This document shows, in pieces, positions 18,861 through 29,453 of a stretch of DNA of 64,000 bases. Position 1 is the stretch's first letter, and each line of letters begins with the position of its first letter. Both the position numbers and the translations under genes were made by a program. Below the pieces are notes generated by a model, which searched no databases, was not told the origin of the DNA, and was given only the letters and a program-made list of their open reading frames with translations. Source of the stretch: Hoeflea phototrophica DFL-43 (lineage in GTDB: Bacteria > Pseudomonadota > Alphaproteobacteria > Rhizobiales > Rhizobiaceae); assembly GCF_000154705.2 (NCBI RefSeq), contig NZ_CM002917.1:2622461-2686460 (forward strand). Reading direction: 5' to 3'.

Positions 18861-20231
18861 TCAACGCCGTGTCCGCCCGTCATACTGTTTGACCGTCTCG
18901 CCCCCGAAGAGGAGCCGCTGCGGGTCACGCTCGATGCTTGTGATCGACTGCTCGATGCGCTGGATCGAGCGACGGGCATCATTGACGAGTGCCTCGACGT
19001 CACGCAGCCCGGATCCCGAAAACCTCTGCAGGTTGTCAGCGATCGGGCCGATGCGGGCATTGAGCGAATTCGCCACCTCACGGAACGATTTGAGCGTCTC
19101 TTCGGCATCCGCAATCAGTGACGAGGCATCGCCCTCGCCCAGGAAGCCGTCCAGCTTGGCCAGCACGCCATCAACCCGTTCCGACGCTGCATTGAGCCGC
19201 CCGGACATTTCCTTCACATCGGTGATGATCAGATCAAAATCCTCTTTGCGCGCGCCAAAGGTCTCAGCCACGCCGCGGGCGTCGGCAAGCGTCTGGCGGG
19301 CATCGGCACTGGCAACGGTGATATTGTCCATCACCTCGCCCACTTTGGCCGGGTCCACGCTCGCAATCACCGCATCGACCTTGTCGAGCGAGGCTCCCGC
19401 GTCCGTGACGAATTGCTCAAGAGATTGCGCCGTGCCGCGCAGGGATTCGAGCGTCTTGATGATATCGCCGGAAGAAGCCGCGAGATCGCCGGTGACCTTG
19501 TCCACGGAGCTAACGATGTTGCGCACCTGGTCCGGGTCAACAGCATTGATCAACCGCTCCGCGGACCCAAGCGTCCCCTCAAGCTTGACAGACAGGGACT
19601 GCACCGTACCGGAAAGGGCCGACACGCTCTTGAGAAACTCGTCAATGCCATCGGCATTGTCGCTGAGTGCTGCGGAAAAGCTCTCGGCGTTCCTCAGCGT
19701 CCCGGTCAGCGGCGAGCGTGCCTCCTCGACGAACCCCTCCACCTCGCCAATCACACGATTGACCCGGGTGAGAATCTCATCGGCTGTCGCCAGCAGATTG
19801 GTCACGCCGGACGGGTCAGCCTCGATCACCGCCACACCGCTGTCGGAAATTGCCTGATCAAGGATGTTCGGGTTGCTCGGCGTTCCCCCCTGCAGCTCGA
19901 TATAGGCGGATCCGGTCAGGCCCTGAATTTCAAGGGCGGCGCGCGTGTCGGTGTAGATCGGCGCGTCAGAGCGCACCACCGTGTCGGCAATCACAAAATT
20001 CGGGCTGTTCGGATCGATGTTGAGTCGCCGCACGACGCCGTAGGGGATACCGTTGAAGTGAACGGGAGATCCGACCGAGAGCCCGTTGGCAGAGCCCGGG
20101 ATCCGCACCACCAGCTGCGTTGTGTCGCCGGTGCCGCCATAGCGCGCCATCCAGTAGACGAATCCGAACGCGGACACCATCACAAGCACCGTGAAAAATC
20201 CGACAATGGCGTAGTTTGCGCGTGTTTCCAT
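18861..20231 (-). CDS. mlaD: MlaD family (MCE domain) lipid transport protein
   Basis: The 456-residue protein has one N-terminal transmembrane helix (about residues 8-28) and an MCE domain (about 37-120: VVRIPGSANGLSVGSPVHFNGIPYGVV). A long helical C-terminal region with Ser/Thr/Leu heptads follows. Such proteins form hexameric rings that bind lipid between inner and outer membranes. The ATG overlaps the mlaF stop by one base (TGATG). The long C-terminus, about twice that of E. coli MlaD, is typical of the alphaproteobacterial version. Confidence 0.92.
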   Translation of the reverse strand: METRANYAIVGFFTVLVMVSAFGFVYWMARYGGTGDTTQLVVRIPGSANGLSVGSPVHFNGIPYGVVRRLNIDPNSPNFVIADTVVRSDAPIYTDTRAALEIQGLTGSAYIELQGGTPSNPNILDQAISDSGVAVIEADPSGVTNLLATADEILTRVNRVIGEVEGFVEEARSPLTGTLRNAESFSAALSDNADGIDEFLKSVSALSGTVQSLSVKLEGTLGSAERLINAVDPDQVRNIVSSVDKVTGDLAASSGDIIKTLESLRGTAQSLEQFVTDAGASLDKVDAVIASVDPAKVGEVMDNITVASADARQTLADARGVAETFGARKEDFDLIITDVKEMSGRLNAASERVDGVLAKLDGFLGEGDASSLIADAEETLKSFREVANSLNARIGPIADNLQRFSGSGLRDVEALVNDARRSIQRIEQSITSIERDPQRLLFGGETVKQYDGRTRR

Positions 20232-21100
20232 CAGGTTGCTTCGCTTTCTTGCCGGGCGCCTTCGGTCTGCTGCTGCCCAGTGCCCTGAGCACCGGAATTG
20301 CCACGCGTCTTCCGCTCGGGAATCCGCCGCGCACGCTTTCCTTGGAAATAGGACTGTACCCAGGGATCGTCAAATGAAAGCATGTCGTCGATGGTCCCAT
20401 CCACCAAAACCCGTTTCTGCCCCAGAACGGCGATCCGGTCACAAACCGAAAACAGGCTGTCGAGGTCGTGGGTCACCATATAGACGGTCAGGCCCAGCGT
20501 GTCGCGCAACTGGGCGATCAGCTCATCAAATTCCGCTGCGCCAATCGGATCAAGGCCCGATGTCGGCTCATCGAGGAAGACCAGATCGGGATCCAGCGCC
20601 AGTGCCCGCGCCAGGGCCGCGCGCTTGATCATGCCGCCCGAGAGCTCGGAGGGGTACTTGTCCGCTGCGTCCGGCGCCAGGCCAACCATATCGATTTTCA
20701 ACTCTGCCAGTTCATCCATCAGTTTCACCGGCAGATCCAGATATTCGCGCATCGGAACCTGAATGTTCTCGCGCACCGTCAGTGCCGAAAACAGGGCACC
20801 ATGCTGAAACAGCACACCCAGACGCATGTCGAGGCCGATCCGGGTTGCTTCATCAACGGTGTCGTAATTCTCGCCAAGAATGCGGATCACACCCTTTTGT
20901 CTTGGAATGAGCCGCAGGATCGAACGCATCAGCACCGACTTGCCGGTGCCCGACCCTCCGACAAAACCGAGAATTTCACCGCGATACACATCCAGATCGA
21001 GATGATCGAGCACCACGTTCCGGCCAAAGGCCACACAGATGTCACGCACGGACAGGATGACTTCGCGGTCGGCCTCGGTGTGCTTTTGGGGTGCGCGCAT
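20231..21100 (-). CDS. mlaF: MlaF family ABC transporter ATP-binding protein
   Basis: The 289-residue ATPase has all motifs in order: Walker A GGSGTGKS, Q-loop LFQHGALF, signature LSGGMIKR, Walker B LVFLDEPTSGLD, and the switch histidine in VTHDLDS. It energises the MlaE permease for phospholipid trafficking across the envelope. ATG 21100 has gagg nine bases upstream. A TTG at 21115 that overlaps the mlaE stop is an alternative start. The C-terminal 35 residues are a charged Gln-rich extension without homology. Confidence 0.94.
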   Translation of the reverse strand: MRAPQKHTEADREVILSVRDICVAFGRNVVLDHLDLDVYRGEILGFVGGSGTGKSVLMRSILRLIPRQKGVIRILGENYDTVDEATRIGLDMRLGVLFQHGALFSALTVRENIQVPMREYLDLPVKLMDELAELKIDMVGLAPDAADKYPSELSGGMIKRAALARALALDPDLVFLDEPTSGLDPIGAAEFDELIAQLRDTLGLTVYMVTHDLDSLFSVCDRIAVLGQKRVLVDGTIDDMLSFDDPWVQSYFQGKRARRIPERKTRGNSGAQGTGQQQTEGARQESEAT

Positions 21101-21111
21101 CTTGTCCAGCC

Positions 21112-22305
21112 TCAAAAATCAATTGCAGCGTAGAAGATCGCGAAGAGCCCGTCGACCAGGATCACAACGAAGATCGATTTGACCACCGAGGCGGTCACCC
21201 GCCGGCCGAGCGATTCGGCGCTCCCGCCCACCTTCATGCCTTCCACCGACGCGACAATGCCGATGATCAGGGCCATGAAGGGAGCCTTGATCATGCCCGA
21301 TGCAACTGTGGTCATGTCGATCGCTTCACGCAATCTGGATGTGAAGACATCAGGGGTAATGCCCGAATAACTCCATGCAACCGCCGCAGCTCCCGCCAGC
21401 GCCGCGAAATTCGCCACCACCGTGAGCAATGGCAGCGCCACCGTGAGCGCCACCAGCCGCGGAAAAACCAGAACGCCAACGGGGTTGAGCCCGATCACCT
21501 TGAGCGCGTCGACCTCCTCACGCATTTTCATCGACCCGATTTCGGCCGTGATGGCACTGCCGGAGCGGCCTGCGATCATGATTGCGGTCAACAGCACCCC
21601 GATTTCACGCAATTGCAGAATTCCAACCAGATCGACGACGAACACCTCCGCCCCGAAATAGCGCAGCTGAAATGCGCCCTGCTGGGCGATGATCGCGCCG
21701 ATCAGAAAGCTCATCAGCATGATGATCGGCACGGCTCGAACACCCATGTGATCGATCTGGGTTACAATCGCGGCGGGAGAAATGCCCGCAGAGCGGTCGA
21801 GTTTCAATTGCGCGCCGCGGACCGCCGACCCGAGGATGTACATTGACGCAATCAGATCGTCGAACAGCTCGTAGAGGGCGCGCCCCACAGGAGCAAAAAT
21901 CCGCTGGAACAGCGGCGCCCGCTCGGTTGCCGCAACCTCAGCCCGGTCGGCGGGATCGGGAATCGCCGAAAGCAGCCCGGAGACGGGCTTTGAGGCTCCC
22001 TCGATTTCAACCGATGCGCCCTGGCCTTTTGCCACAACCATCGTCTTGCGGACCAGCCATGCGCCTGCGGTGTCGAAATTGCTCAGATCCGACAAATCAA
22101 TGACCAAGTCCGCGCCGGAAATCTTCTTCTGAACACTGAGAAGTTCCCCATAGACCCCGGCAATTGCAGCATGCCGCCAGTCCCCCCACAACGCCAGCCG
22201 CTGGCGCCCGCCGGAAACCTCGAGCGAAACCCGCGGCGACGCGTAAGCGCCGTCAACCTTCGGAGCAGCATCTGCCCTTGTATCTTTTTGCGGTTCGGTC
22301 AACAT
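21112..22305 (-). CDS. mlaE: MlaE family ABC permease with N-terminal STAS domain
   Basis: The 397-residue product has an N-terminal STAS-like domain (about residues 20-125; LVIDLSDLSNFDTAGAWLVRKT) fused to an MlaE permease domain (about 150-397) with five or six hydrophobic segments. The conserved coupling-helix region ITAEIGSMKMREEVDALKVIG is present. In E. coli the STAS part is the separate protein MlaB, so this is the fused form common in alphaproteobacteria. It is the first gene of the mla operon, divergent from the dipeptide epimerase gene. Confidence 0.92.
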   Translation of the reverse strand: MLTEPQKDTRADAAPKVDGAYASPRVSLEVSGGRQRLALWGDWRHAAIAGVYGELLSVQKKISGADLVIDLSDLSNFDTAGAWLVRKTMVVAKGQGASVEIEGASKPVSGLLSAIPDPADRAEVAATERAPLFQRIFAPVGRALYELFDDLIASMYILGSAVRGAQLKLDRSAGISPAAIVTQIDHMGVRAVPIIMLMSFLIGAIIAQQGAFQLRYFGAEVFVVDLVGILQLREIGVLLTAIMIAGRSGSAITAEIGSMKMREEVDALKVIGLNPVGVLVFPRLVALTVALPLLTVVANFAALAGAAAVAWSYSGITPDVFTSRLREAIDMTTVASGMIKAPFMALIIGIVASVEGMKVGGSAESLGRRVTASVVKSIFVVILVDGLFAIFYAAIDF

Positions 22306-22405
22306 GTTCCACACATAGCGGCTCGCACCGGAACTGTCACCGCACAGCTTCTTGATATGCAGCCGCCAAGCCCGCCAAATGCCATGTTTTACGGACACAG
22401 TTGCA

Positions 22406-23389
22406 ATGCCAAGACAGCTCCACGCCCGAATCGACAGTTTCCCGCTCGCCAAGGCGTTCAACATTTCCCGCGGCGCCAAAACCGCTGCCGATGTGGTCAC
22501 TTGCACAATCAGCGAAAACGGCAAACAGGGACGCGGCGAATGCGTGCCTTACAAGCGCTATGGCGAAACCGTTGAAGGCGTGCTTGAGGCGATTGAAGCC
22601 TATGCCGGAGCGATTGCCGGCGGCGCAAGCCGTCAGGATCTGCAGACAGCCATGAAACCAGGAGCTGCACGCAACGCGATCGACTGCGCGCTGTGGGATC
22701 TCGAAGCCAAGCTCAGCGGCCAGCGCGCCGCCGTCCATGCCTGCAAAATCCTGCCCCGGCCCCTCCCAACGGCGGTGACGGTATCGCTGGGCGATCCGGC
22801 GGACATGGCCGACGAGGCCCGGGCCCATTCCTCCCAGAAGCTGCTCAAGGTCAAGGTCGGCACCTCCGATGATCGCGCCCGAATGCAAGCGGTGGCGAGC
22901 GCGGCACGCGGTGCGGAGATCATTCTCGACGCCAATGAAGGCTGGGATGAGAGCAACATCCGCGAGCATCTGCTGCTGGCGGCCGAGCTGCATATCTCGC
23001 TGATCGAGCAGCCCTTGCCCGCCGGCAAGGACGAGATTCTTGCCCATATCCCGCATCCGGTACCGCTGTGCGCGGACGAAAGCGTTCACACCATTGCCGA
23101 TCTCGACAAGCTCGTCAGTCTTTATGACGCAATCAACATCAAGCTCGACAAGACCGGCGGCCTGACCGAAGCGCTGCAAATGCGCGACCGCGCCCGGGAA
23201 CTGGGCTTTGGCGTGATGGTCGGCTGCATGGTCGGCACCTCGCTGGCCATGGCCCCGGCGGTGCTTCTTGGGCAGGATGCCGATTGGGTCGATCTCGACG
23301 GCCCGCTGCTTCTTGCCAAGGACCGTTCGCCCGGCCTGTCCTATTCCGGCTCTCTGGTCTCGCCCCCCTCGCCCGAGCTTTGGGGCTGA
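22406..23389 (+). CDS. L-Ala-D/L-Glu (dipeptide) epimerase, enolase superfamily
   Basis: The 327-residue protein belongs to the enolase superfamily. The catalytic KxK is in LLKVKVG, the metal ligands are in IILDANEG, LIEQP and LCADES, and the second catalytic Lys is in INIKLDKTGGL. This combination is typical of dipeptide epimerases that act on L-Ala-D-Glu from recycled murein peptides. Whether that is the substrate here is inference. Starts at 22379 or 22352 are also open; 22406 best fits the family N-terminus. The gene is divergent from mlaE. Confidence 0.82.
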   Translation: MPRQLHARIDSFPLAKAFNISRGAKTAADVVTCTISENGKQGRGECVPYKRYGETVEGVLEAIEAYAGAIAGGASRQDLQTAMKPGAARNAIDCALWDLEAKLSGQRAAVHACKILPRPLPTAVTVSLGDPADMADEARAHSSQKLLKVKVGTSDDRARMQAVASAARGAEIILDANEGWDESNIREHLLLAAELHISLIEQPLPAGKDEILAHIPHPVPLCADESVHTIADLDKLVSLYDAINIKLDKTGGLTEALQMRDRARELGFGVMVGCMVGTSLAMAPAVLLGQDADWVDLDGPLLLAKDRSPGLSYSGSLVSPPSPELWG

Positions 23390-23542
23390 CGGCGCAAAAC
23401 CCGCCGGATTTGAAGCCACATCGATTGTCTGCGAGGCCAAACGACAGCTTGTGGTAAATTTGCACGTTACAGGATTTCCCACACGCCCCTGCTTGGGATA
23501 GAAGGGACATCGAAATCGATCTTGCCGAGGGGGAATACCAGC

Positions 23543-24382
23543 ATGAAACTCGTTCGTATTGGGCCGAAAGGCGCTGAAAAACCTGCAATCGCGACCGAAT
23601 CCGGCTTTGCCGATCTGTCGTCGGTGATCTCCGACATCACACCGGAAACGCTTGCGGACCTGCCTTCTGCGCTCAAGGGCGTCGACCTTTCCAGCCTGCC
23701 TGCCATTGAACCGGGCCGGTTCGGTTCGCCGATTTCGCGCACCGGGCATTTCATCGCCATCGGCCTCAACTACGCCGACCACGCGGCTGAAAGCGGAATG
23801 CCGATCCCGGCTGAACCGGTGGTGTTTTCCAAGGCCCCGAGCTGCCTTTCCGGTCCCGATGACGATGTGGTTCTCCCGCAAGGCGTCGAAAAGGCCGACT
23901 GGGAAGTCGAGCTGGCCGTTGTGATCGGCCGTGAAGCCGATCATGTCAGCCGTGCTGACGCGCTCGATCACGTCTTCGGCTACATGGTCTGCAACGACGT
24001 TTCCGAACGCGCCTGGCAGATCGAAGGCACCGGCCAATGGATCAAGGGCAAGAGCGCACCGACCTTCGGCCCTGTCGGCCCCTGGCTGGTCACCGCCGAC
24101 GAGGTCGGCAATCCGCAGACGCTGGACATGTTTCTCGATGTCAACGGCAAGCGATGCCAGACCGGCAACACAACGACCATGATTTTCGCCATCGACGAGA
24201 TAATCTCCTATCTCTCGCGCCACATGGTGCTGATGCCAGGTGACATCATCACCACCGGCACTCCTCCCGGTGTGGGCATGGGGATGAAGCCGCAGACCTT
24301 CCTCAAGGAAGGCGACACCATGCGCCTGGGGATTGCGGGGCTGGGCGAGCAGAACCAGAAGGTGGTGCGGCGCAAGGCCTGA
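23543..24382 (+). CDS. fumarylacetoacetate hydrolase family protein
   Basis: The 279-residue product has the FAH C-terminal fold: FIAIGLNYADHAAESG, then the metal-binding EVELAVVIGREADHVSRADA, VCNDVSERAWQ, KSAPTFGPVGPWLVT, and near the end DIITTGTPPGVGMGM. These enzymes cleave C-C bonds or hydrate 2-oxo acids such as 2,4-diketo-3-deoxy sugar acids or acylpyruvates. The exact substrate cannot be read from the sequence. ATG 23543 has a strong gaggggg upstream. It lies between the epimerase and malic enzyme genes on the same strand. Confidence 0.88.
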   Translation: MKLVRIGPKGAEKPAIATESGFADLSSVISDITPETLADLPSALKGVDLSSLPAIEPGRFGSPISRTGHFIAIGLNYADHAAESGMPIPAEPVVFSKAPSCLSGPDDDVVLPQGVEKADWEVELAVVIGREADHVSRADALDHVFGYMVCNDVSERAWQIEGTGQWIKGKSAPTFGPVGPWLVTADEVGNPQTLDMFLDVNGKRCQTGNTTTMIFAIDEIISYLSRHMVLMPGDIITTGTPPGVGMGMKPQTFLKEGDTMRLGIAGLGEQNQKVVRRKA

Positions 24383-24443
24383 CAAGGGCCGGACATCGCA
24401 GCCAGATCACCACCAAATTGCTCCGACAGGATACCATCCGAAA

Positions 24444-26759
24444 ATGACCTCCAAAGACGCCAAGCGCGGCAGCGATCCCAAACCCTCGAGTGGCGATCTC
24501 GACGAGAACGCGTTGTTCTACCACCGCTATCCGCGGCCGGGAAAACTCGAGATCCAGGCCACCAAGCCGCTGGGCAACCAGCGGGATCTGGCGCTGGCCT
24601 ATTCGCCGGGCGTGGCGGCTCCCTGTCTGGCCATTCGTGACAACCCCGACGCCGCAGCTGCCTACACCTCGCGCGCCAATCTGGTTGCCGTGGTCTCCAA
24701 CGGCACCGCCGTGCTTGGCCTGGGCAATATCGGTCCACTCGCCTCCAAACCGGTGATGGAAGGCAAGGCGGTGCTGTTCAAGAAATTCGCGGGCATCGAT
24801 GTTTTCGACATCGAGATCGATGCCCCCGAAGTCGATCGAATGGTCAGCGTCATTTCCGCTCTGGAACCGACCTTCGGCGGCATCAATCTCGAGGACATCA
24901 AGGCGCCCGAATGTTTCGAGGTCGAGCGGCAGTTGCGCGCGATCATGGAGATCCCGGTTTTCCACGATGACCAGCACGGCACCGCAATCATCGTTGCCGC
25001 GGGCATTCTCAACGGCCTGGAACTGGCCGGAAAATCGCTCACCGACGCCAAGATCGTCACCTCGGGTGCGGGAGCCGCAGCACTCGCCTGCCTCAACCTG
25101 CTGGTCGCCCTTGGCGCGAAACGTGAGAACATCTGGGTCCATGACATCGAGGGCCTTGTCTATGAAGGCCGCGAAGTGCTCATGGACGAGTGGAAATCGA
25201 TCTACGCGCAACCCAGCGACAACCGCGTGTTGAGCCAATCGATCGAAGGTGCCGACGTGTTTCTCGGCCTGTCCGCCGCGGGCGTTCTCAAGCCTGAAAT
25301 GCTTGCGACCATGGCGGAAAAGCCATTGATCATGGCGCTCGCCAATCCTTCACCGGAGATCATGCCCGATGAGGCCCGCGAGGCCCGGCCCGACGCGATG
25401 ATCTGCACCGGGCGCTCGGACTTCCCCAACCAGGTCAACAACGTCCTGTGCTTCCCCTATATTTTCCGCGGTGCACTTGATTGCGGCGCACGCACCATCA
25501 ACGAAGAAATGAAGATGGCCGCAGTGCGCGCCATTGCCGAACTTGCGCGCGAGGAACCCTCCGACATCGCCGCACGCGCCTATTCCGGCGAGACCCCGGT
25601 GTTCGGACCCGAATATCTGATCCCCTCGCCTTTCGACCAGCGTCTGATCCTCAGGATCGCGCCGGCTGTCGCCAAGGCCGCCGCCGACTCCGGTGTGGCG
25701 CGGCGACCGATTTCCGACATGGAAGCCTATGTCGATCAGCTCAACCGGTTCGTGTTCCGCTCCGGCCTGATCATGAAGCCGCTGTTCACCGCCGCCAAGG
25801 CCGCGACGAAGAAGCGGGTTGTCTTTGCCGAGGGCGAGGACGAACGCGTGCTGCGCGCAGCCCAGGTTCTGCTTGAGGAAGGCATTGCCGAGCCGATCCT
25901 GATCGGCCGTCCCGGCATCATTGAGAACCGCTTGCAGCGCTTCGGGCTGAGAATTCGCCCCGATGTCGACTTCCAGGTCACCAATCCCGAAGACGATCCG
26001 CGGTTCCGCGATTATGTCGACGAGTATTTTTCGATCGTCGGCCGGCTTGGCGTGATCCCGGAGGCTGCGCGAACAATCGTACGCACCAACGCCACCGTCA
26101 TTGGCGCTCTTGGCATCAGGCGCGGCGAGGCTGACGCCTTGATCTGCGGCCTGGAAGGACGCTATGCACGGCATCTGCGCGATATCTCGCAAATTATCGG
26201 CAAGCGCGACGGCGTCGCCGATTACTCCGCATTGAGCCTGCTCATCTCTCAGCGTGGCGCGACCTTCTTCACCGACACCTATGTGTCGCTGAACCCATGT
26301 GCCGAGGAGATCGCCGAAACCACGATCATGGCCGCGCATGAGATCCGCCGTTTCGGGATCACACCAAAGGCGGCGCTGGTCTCGCATTCGAATTTCGGTT
26401 CGCGCGATTCCGACAGCGCCAGCAAGATGCGCAAGGCGATGCAGATCATTCACGCGCTTGCCCCGGAGCTGGAAGCGGATGGCGAAATGCATGGCGATTC
26501 CGCCATTTCCGAAGCCCTGCGCAAGCGCGTGATGCCCGACAGCAGTCTGAGCGGCGAAGCCAATCTTCTGGTGTTTCCAAATCTCGATGCGGCCAACATC
26601 GCACTCGGCGTGGTCAAGACCATGACTGAGGCGCTGCATGTGGGCCCGATCCTGCTGGGTTCGGCCATGCCTGCCCACATCCTGTCGCCATCGGTGACCT
26701 CGCGTGGCGTGGTCAACATGGCGACACTGTCGGTCGTCGAGGCCTCCTTCCCGGAGTAA
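24444..26759 (+). CDS. maeB: NADP-dependent malic enzyme with C-terminal phosphotransacetylase-like domain
   Basis: The 771-residue two-part protein has malic enzyme domains at about residues 20-400 ([56 protein letters not shown]). The rest (about 425-765) resembles phosphate acetyltransferase. This large hybrid form converts malate to pyruvate and CO2, and the PTA-like part is thought to regulate or scaffold rather than catalyse. Its length matches the rhizobial Tme/Dme type. Which cofactor, NAD or NADP, is used is inferred from the family only. Confidence 0.93.
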   Translation: MTSKDAKRGSDPKPSSGDLDENALFYHRYPRPGKLEIQATKPLGNQRDLALAYSPGVAAPCLAIRDNPDAAAAYTSRANLVAVVSNGTAVLGLGNIGPLASKPVMEGKAVLFKKFAGIDVFDIEIDAPEVDRMVSVISALEPTFGGINLEDIKAPECFEVERQLRAIMEIPVFHDDQHGTAIIVAAGILNGLELAGKSLTDAKIVTSGAGAAALACLNLLVALGAKRENIWVHDIEGLVYEGREVLMDEWKSIYAQPSDNRVLSQSIEGADVFLGLSAAGVLKPEMLATMAEKPLIMALANPSPEIMPDEAREARPDAMICTGRSDFPNQVNNVLCFPYIFRGALDCGARTINEEMKMAAVRAIAELAREEPSDIAARAYSGETPVFGPEYLIPSPFDQRLILRIAPAVAKAAADSGVARRPISDMEAYVDQLNRFVFRSGLIMKPLFTAAKAATKKRVVFAEGEDERVLRAAQVLLEEGIAEPILIGRPGIIENRLQRFGLRIRPDVDFQVTNPEDDPRFRDYVDEYFSIVGRLGVIPEAARTIVRTNATVIGALGIRRGEADALICGLEGRYARHLRDISQIIGKRDGVADYSALSLLISQRGATFFTDTYVSLNPCAEEIAETTIMAAHEIRRFGITPKAALVSHSNFGSRDSDSASKMRKAMQIIHALAPELEADGEMHGDSAISEALRKRVMPDSSLSGEANLLVFPNLDAANIALGVVKTMTEALHVGPILLGSAMPAHILSPSVTSRGVVNMATLSVVEASFPE

Positions 26760-27005
26760 CGCATGTGCCGTTCACAGGGCTTCGATTGAACGACAAGCCG
26801 AATACAGTGTGCCCGGGCTTCCTTACCCCTTCGAGCCGGTCCTCTTAGGAGCTACGGCGCTATCACCCGGCTCCGCGCCCCGGTTAAGGTAAACAAACGG
26901 TAGAGATTGGCGCGATCATGATTGACGGCTAATATGGAGCTTGTCGCGCCAGATGGTGTTTGCCAGCCGGCGCGCGCGTAACCGCGTAATTGTCTGGAGT
27001 TCTCC

Positions 27006-28196
27006 ATGCGCCGGATCTGGTTCCACAGCGCCCTTGTCGGCCTGGCCTTGACCCTTGCGGGCACAGCGGTGGCTGAAGCTTCCGATGTCTGCACACGGCT
27101 CAAGGCTCAAATGGCAAGCACCTCATCGCAGTCCGGCTTCTCGTCCAAGTACCGCCGCTATGCCGATGCAGTGGAGAAGCAGGCACAGGAGATGAGAAAG
27201 CTTCGCGCCGACCTGGGCCGCTATGGCTGCACCACCGGCAGCTTCATCGTTCTGAGCGGCAGAAACGCCAAGGCGTGCGCCAAGCTCACCGCAACACAGA
27301 CCAAGATGCGGGCCAATCTTTCCGCTCTCGAGCGCAAGCGGGATTCCTATTCCGAACGTGACAACAGGGCTGCCAAGCGCCGCATTCAGGCAGCTTTGAA
27401 GGCCAATGATTGCGACGGTCGCCGCGCCGCTGTTCATGCTGCTGCCCTCAAGGGGCAGAAGGACGCAAAACGCCGCGGGCAGCAAGGCAAATCAAGCATC
27501 GTTGCTGTTCTGAGCGGCACGGATGCAACCCAGAGCGCGCCAGTCCGCGCACGTCGTTCCGTCAAGGTGGGCACGCAGGGCGCGCGTATTGTCGTGGAGC
27601 CGCCCGCTGCGCGCGGCGGGAACTACCGCACCCTGTGCGTGCGCAGTTGCGACGGTTTCTTCTTTCCGGTTTCATCGGCTGCCTCACCTTCGGACTTTGC
27701 CCGCGACGAACGCACCTGCCAGATGATGTGCCCGGGCACCGAAACTGCGCTTTATGCCCACTTTGCGCGCAGTGAGGAAAGCGAGGACATGGTTTCCGTT
27801 CGAACCCGTACGCCTTACACCGATATGCCGAACGCCTTCGCCTACCGCAACACCGACGCGCCAATGAGCAAGGCCTGCAGCTGCAACATGCGCGCCTTCC
27901 ATCAGGAAATGATCCGCCGTGAAGCCATTGTGAACGGCACCGCGAGACCCGACGCGCCGGTGACAACATGGGTGCGCCCATTCAACCGGCCCGACCCCGG
28001 CGAAGATCCGGAAACGGCGCTCAATGCCGAGTTGCGGCTGACCACGGAAGATGTCGCAGCCGTGCTCGCAGCCTCGCAGATCGAGCGTCCACTCACGCAG
28101 GAACGCCAGCAAGTGCGCATGGTCGGCCCCGCATTTCTGCCCGAGCAGGATGGCGGCCTGGATCTCAAAACCGGCGGGCAGCAGCTGTTCCGGTGA
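27006..28196 (+). CDS. secreted DUF2865 domain protein
   Basis: The 396-residue exported protein has a signal peptide (residues 1-25), a Lys/Arg-rich helical region (about 35-150) and a DUF2865 block with conserved cysteines (YRTLCVRSCDGFFFPVSSA, RTCQMMCPGTETALY, SKACSCNMRAFHQEM). These probably form disulphides in the periplasm. The family is confined largely to Hyphomicrobiales and has no known function. It has ggag upstream and about 250 non-coding bases before it, so it is probably monocistronic. Confidence 0.85.
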   Translation: MRRIWFHSALVGLALTLAGTAVAEASDVCTRLKAQMASTSSQSGFSSKYRRYADAVEKQAQEMRKLRADLGRYGCTTGSFIVLSGRNAKACAKLTATQTKMRANLSALERKRDSYSERDNRAAKRRIQAALKANDCDGRRAAVHAAALKGQKDAKRRGQQGKSSIVAVLSGTDATQSAPVRARRSVKVGTQGARIVVEPPAARGGNYRTLCVRSCDGFFFPVSSAASPSDFARDERTCQMMCPGTETALYAHFARSEESEDMVSVRTRTPYTDMPNAFAYRNTDAPMSKACSCNMRAFHQEMIRREAIVNGTARPDAPVTTWVRPFNRPDPGEDPETALNAELRLTTEDVAAVLAASQIERPLTQERQQVRMVGPAFLPEQDGGLDLKTGGQQLFR

Positions 28197-28226
28197 TCCC
28201 TGTGCGGCTCACGGCCTGACACGGTA

Positions 28227-29453
28227 TCAGGCCAATGCTGCGGATGCGCGCCGCTGCAGTGCCTTGCGGCTGACCAGCGCCATGACGAGACTGATGACAC
28301 CGCAGTACACGCCCATGGCCGCGATCTGCCCGGGATAGGACACTCCGTGGTCGATCAGCGTTCCGGTAAGCCCCGGCCCCATCGCGGTCCCAAACACCAT
28401 GAAGGCAACGATCAGCGAACGGATTCCGCCGAGATTTCTGGTCCCGTAGAGCTCGGGCCAGAGCGCCCCGAACAATGTCGATGCAAAGCCGTAGGACACG
28501 CCCATCAGCGCCATGAACGCATAGGCGCCCCAGGCCGCATCGGTGAACGCCAGCACGAAGCATGACAGCGACAGCGGCACCAGAAATGTCGGCAGCAGCT
28601 TGATGGCCGAGAACCGGTCGACCAGTTGTCCGCTCACCAGTGCAAACACGATCGTCATGCCCGACATCACCGCGAATGATGTGGCGAATACGGTCGGCGC
28701 CCAACCGCGCAATTCCGACAGATAGACCTGGTGGAAGAATATGGTCGTGCCGATAAAGGCCGGAGCAAGAACACCCGACATCACCGCCCAGAACAGCGGG
28801 TCCCGAACCACTTCGCCCCGCGTCCAGTCCCGCTCAACCGGTGATCCGGGATCGTGCGCCACCGATTGCGGCACCCGCTCGACCTTCATCAGCTGATAGA
28901 CAAGCGGCAGCGCAACCAGCATCAGCACCAGAGCTGCAACCAGCCAGGACCCGCGCCAGCCGAGAAGCGCCGCAATGGTCACGAAGCTGACGGGAAACAC
29001 CGCCTCGCCGAGATTGACGCCGATGGTGGTCAGCGACACGGCTCGGCCGCGCTGGGCGGCGAACCAGCGCCCCATGGCCGTCATCGCGATGTGGGTGAAC
29101 ATCCCCTGCCCGAACAGCCTGAGCAGATAGATCGCCAGCACCAGAAGGGCGAGCGAGCGCGACCAGGCCATGATCACGCAGGCAAGCGCCAGCATCGGTG
29201 CCGACAGAAGCACCGTCGCCGAAACGCTGATCCTGTCAATGATCTTGCCCACCTGCGGCAGCGAGGCAGCGCTGGCGAGCGTCGCCAGCATGTAGATCGC
29301 ACCGAAATCACCATGGCTGAGGCCATAATTCGCGCGGATCTCACCCGCCGACAGCGAGATGAAGAAGGTCTGCCCGAAGGACGAGAAGAACGTCAGCAAA
29401 AACCCGCCGGCGACCCAGCGGGCATTGTCGCGCAGAAAATGGAGGACGGGCAT
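28227..29453 (-). CDS. major facilitator superfamily transporter
   Basis: The 408-residue permease has twelve hydrophobic segments and MFS features: an N-terminal FFSSFGQTFFISL helix, a GKIIDRIS loop between helices 2 and 3, and the symmetrical SGQLVDRFS loop in the second half. It resembles the monocarboxylate/oxalate-formate-type MFS group, but the substrate is unknown. The ATG overlaps the nadE stop by one base, so it is translated from the same message. That pairing is not an obvious functional link. Confidence 0.88.
   Translation of the reverse strand: MPVLHFLRDNARWVAGGFLLTFFSSFGQTFFISLSAGEIRANYGLSHGDFGAIYMLATLASAASLPQVGKIIDRISVSATVLLSAPMLALACVIMAWSRSLALLVLAIYLLRLFGQGMFTHIAMTAMGRWFAAQRGRAVSLTTIGVNLGEAVFPVSFVTIAALLGWRGSWLVAALVLMLVALPLVYQLMKVERVPQSVAHDPGSPVERDWTRGEVVRDPLFWAVMSGVLAPAFIGTTIFFHQVYLSELRGWAPTVFATSFAVMSGMTIVFALVSGQLVDRFSAIKLLPTFLVPLSLSCFVLAFTDAAWGAYAFMALMGVSYGFASTLFGALWPELYGTRNLGGIRSLIVAFMVFGTAMGPGLTGTLIDHGVSYPGQIAAMGVYCGVISLVMALVSRKALQRRASAALA

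Noticed and set aside
22337..24385. 682-codon minus-strand open frame
   Set aside because: It lies antisense across two clear genes (dipeptide epimerase and FAH-family protein). Composition is His/Gly/Arg-rich, as expected for a GC-rich shadow.
25350..26678. 442-codon minus-strand open frame
   Set aside because: Antisense shadow of the malic enzyme gene, with no recognisable motif.
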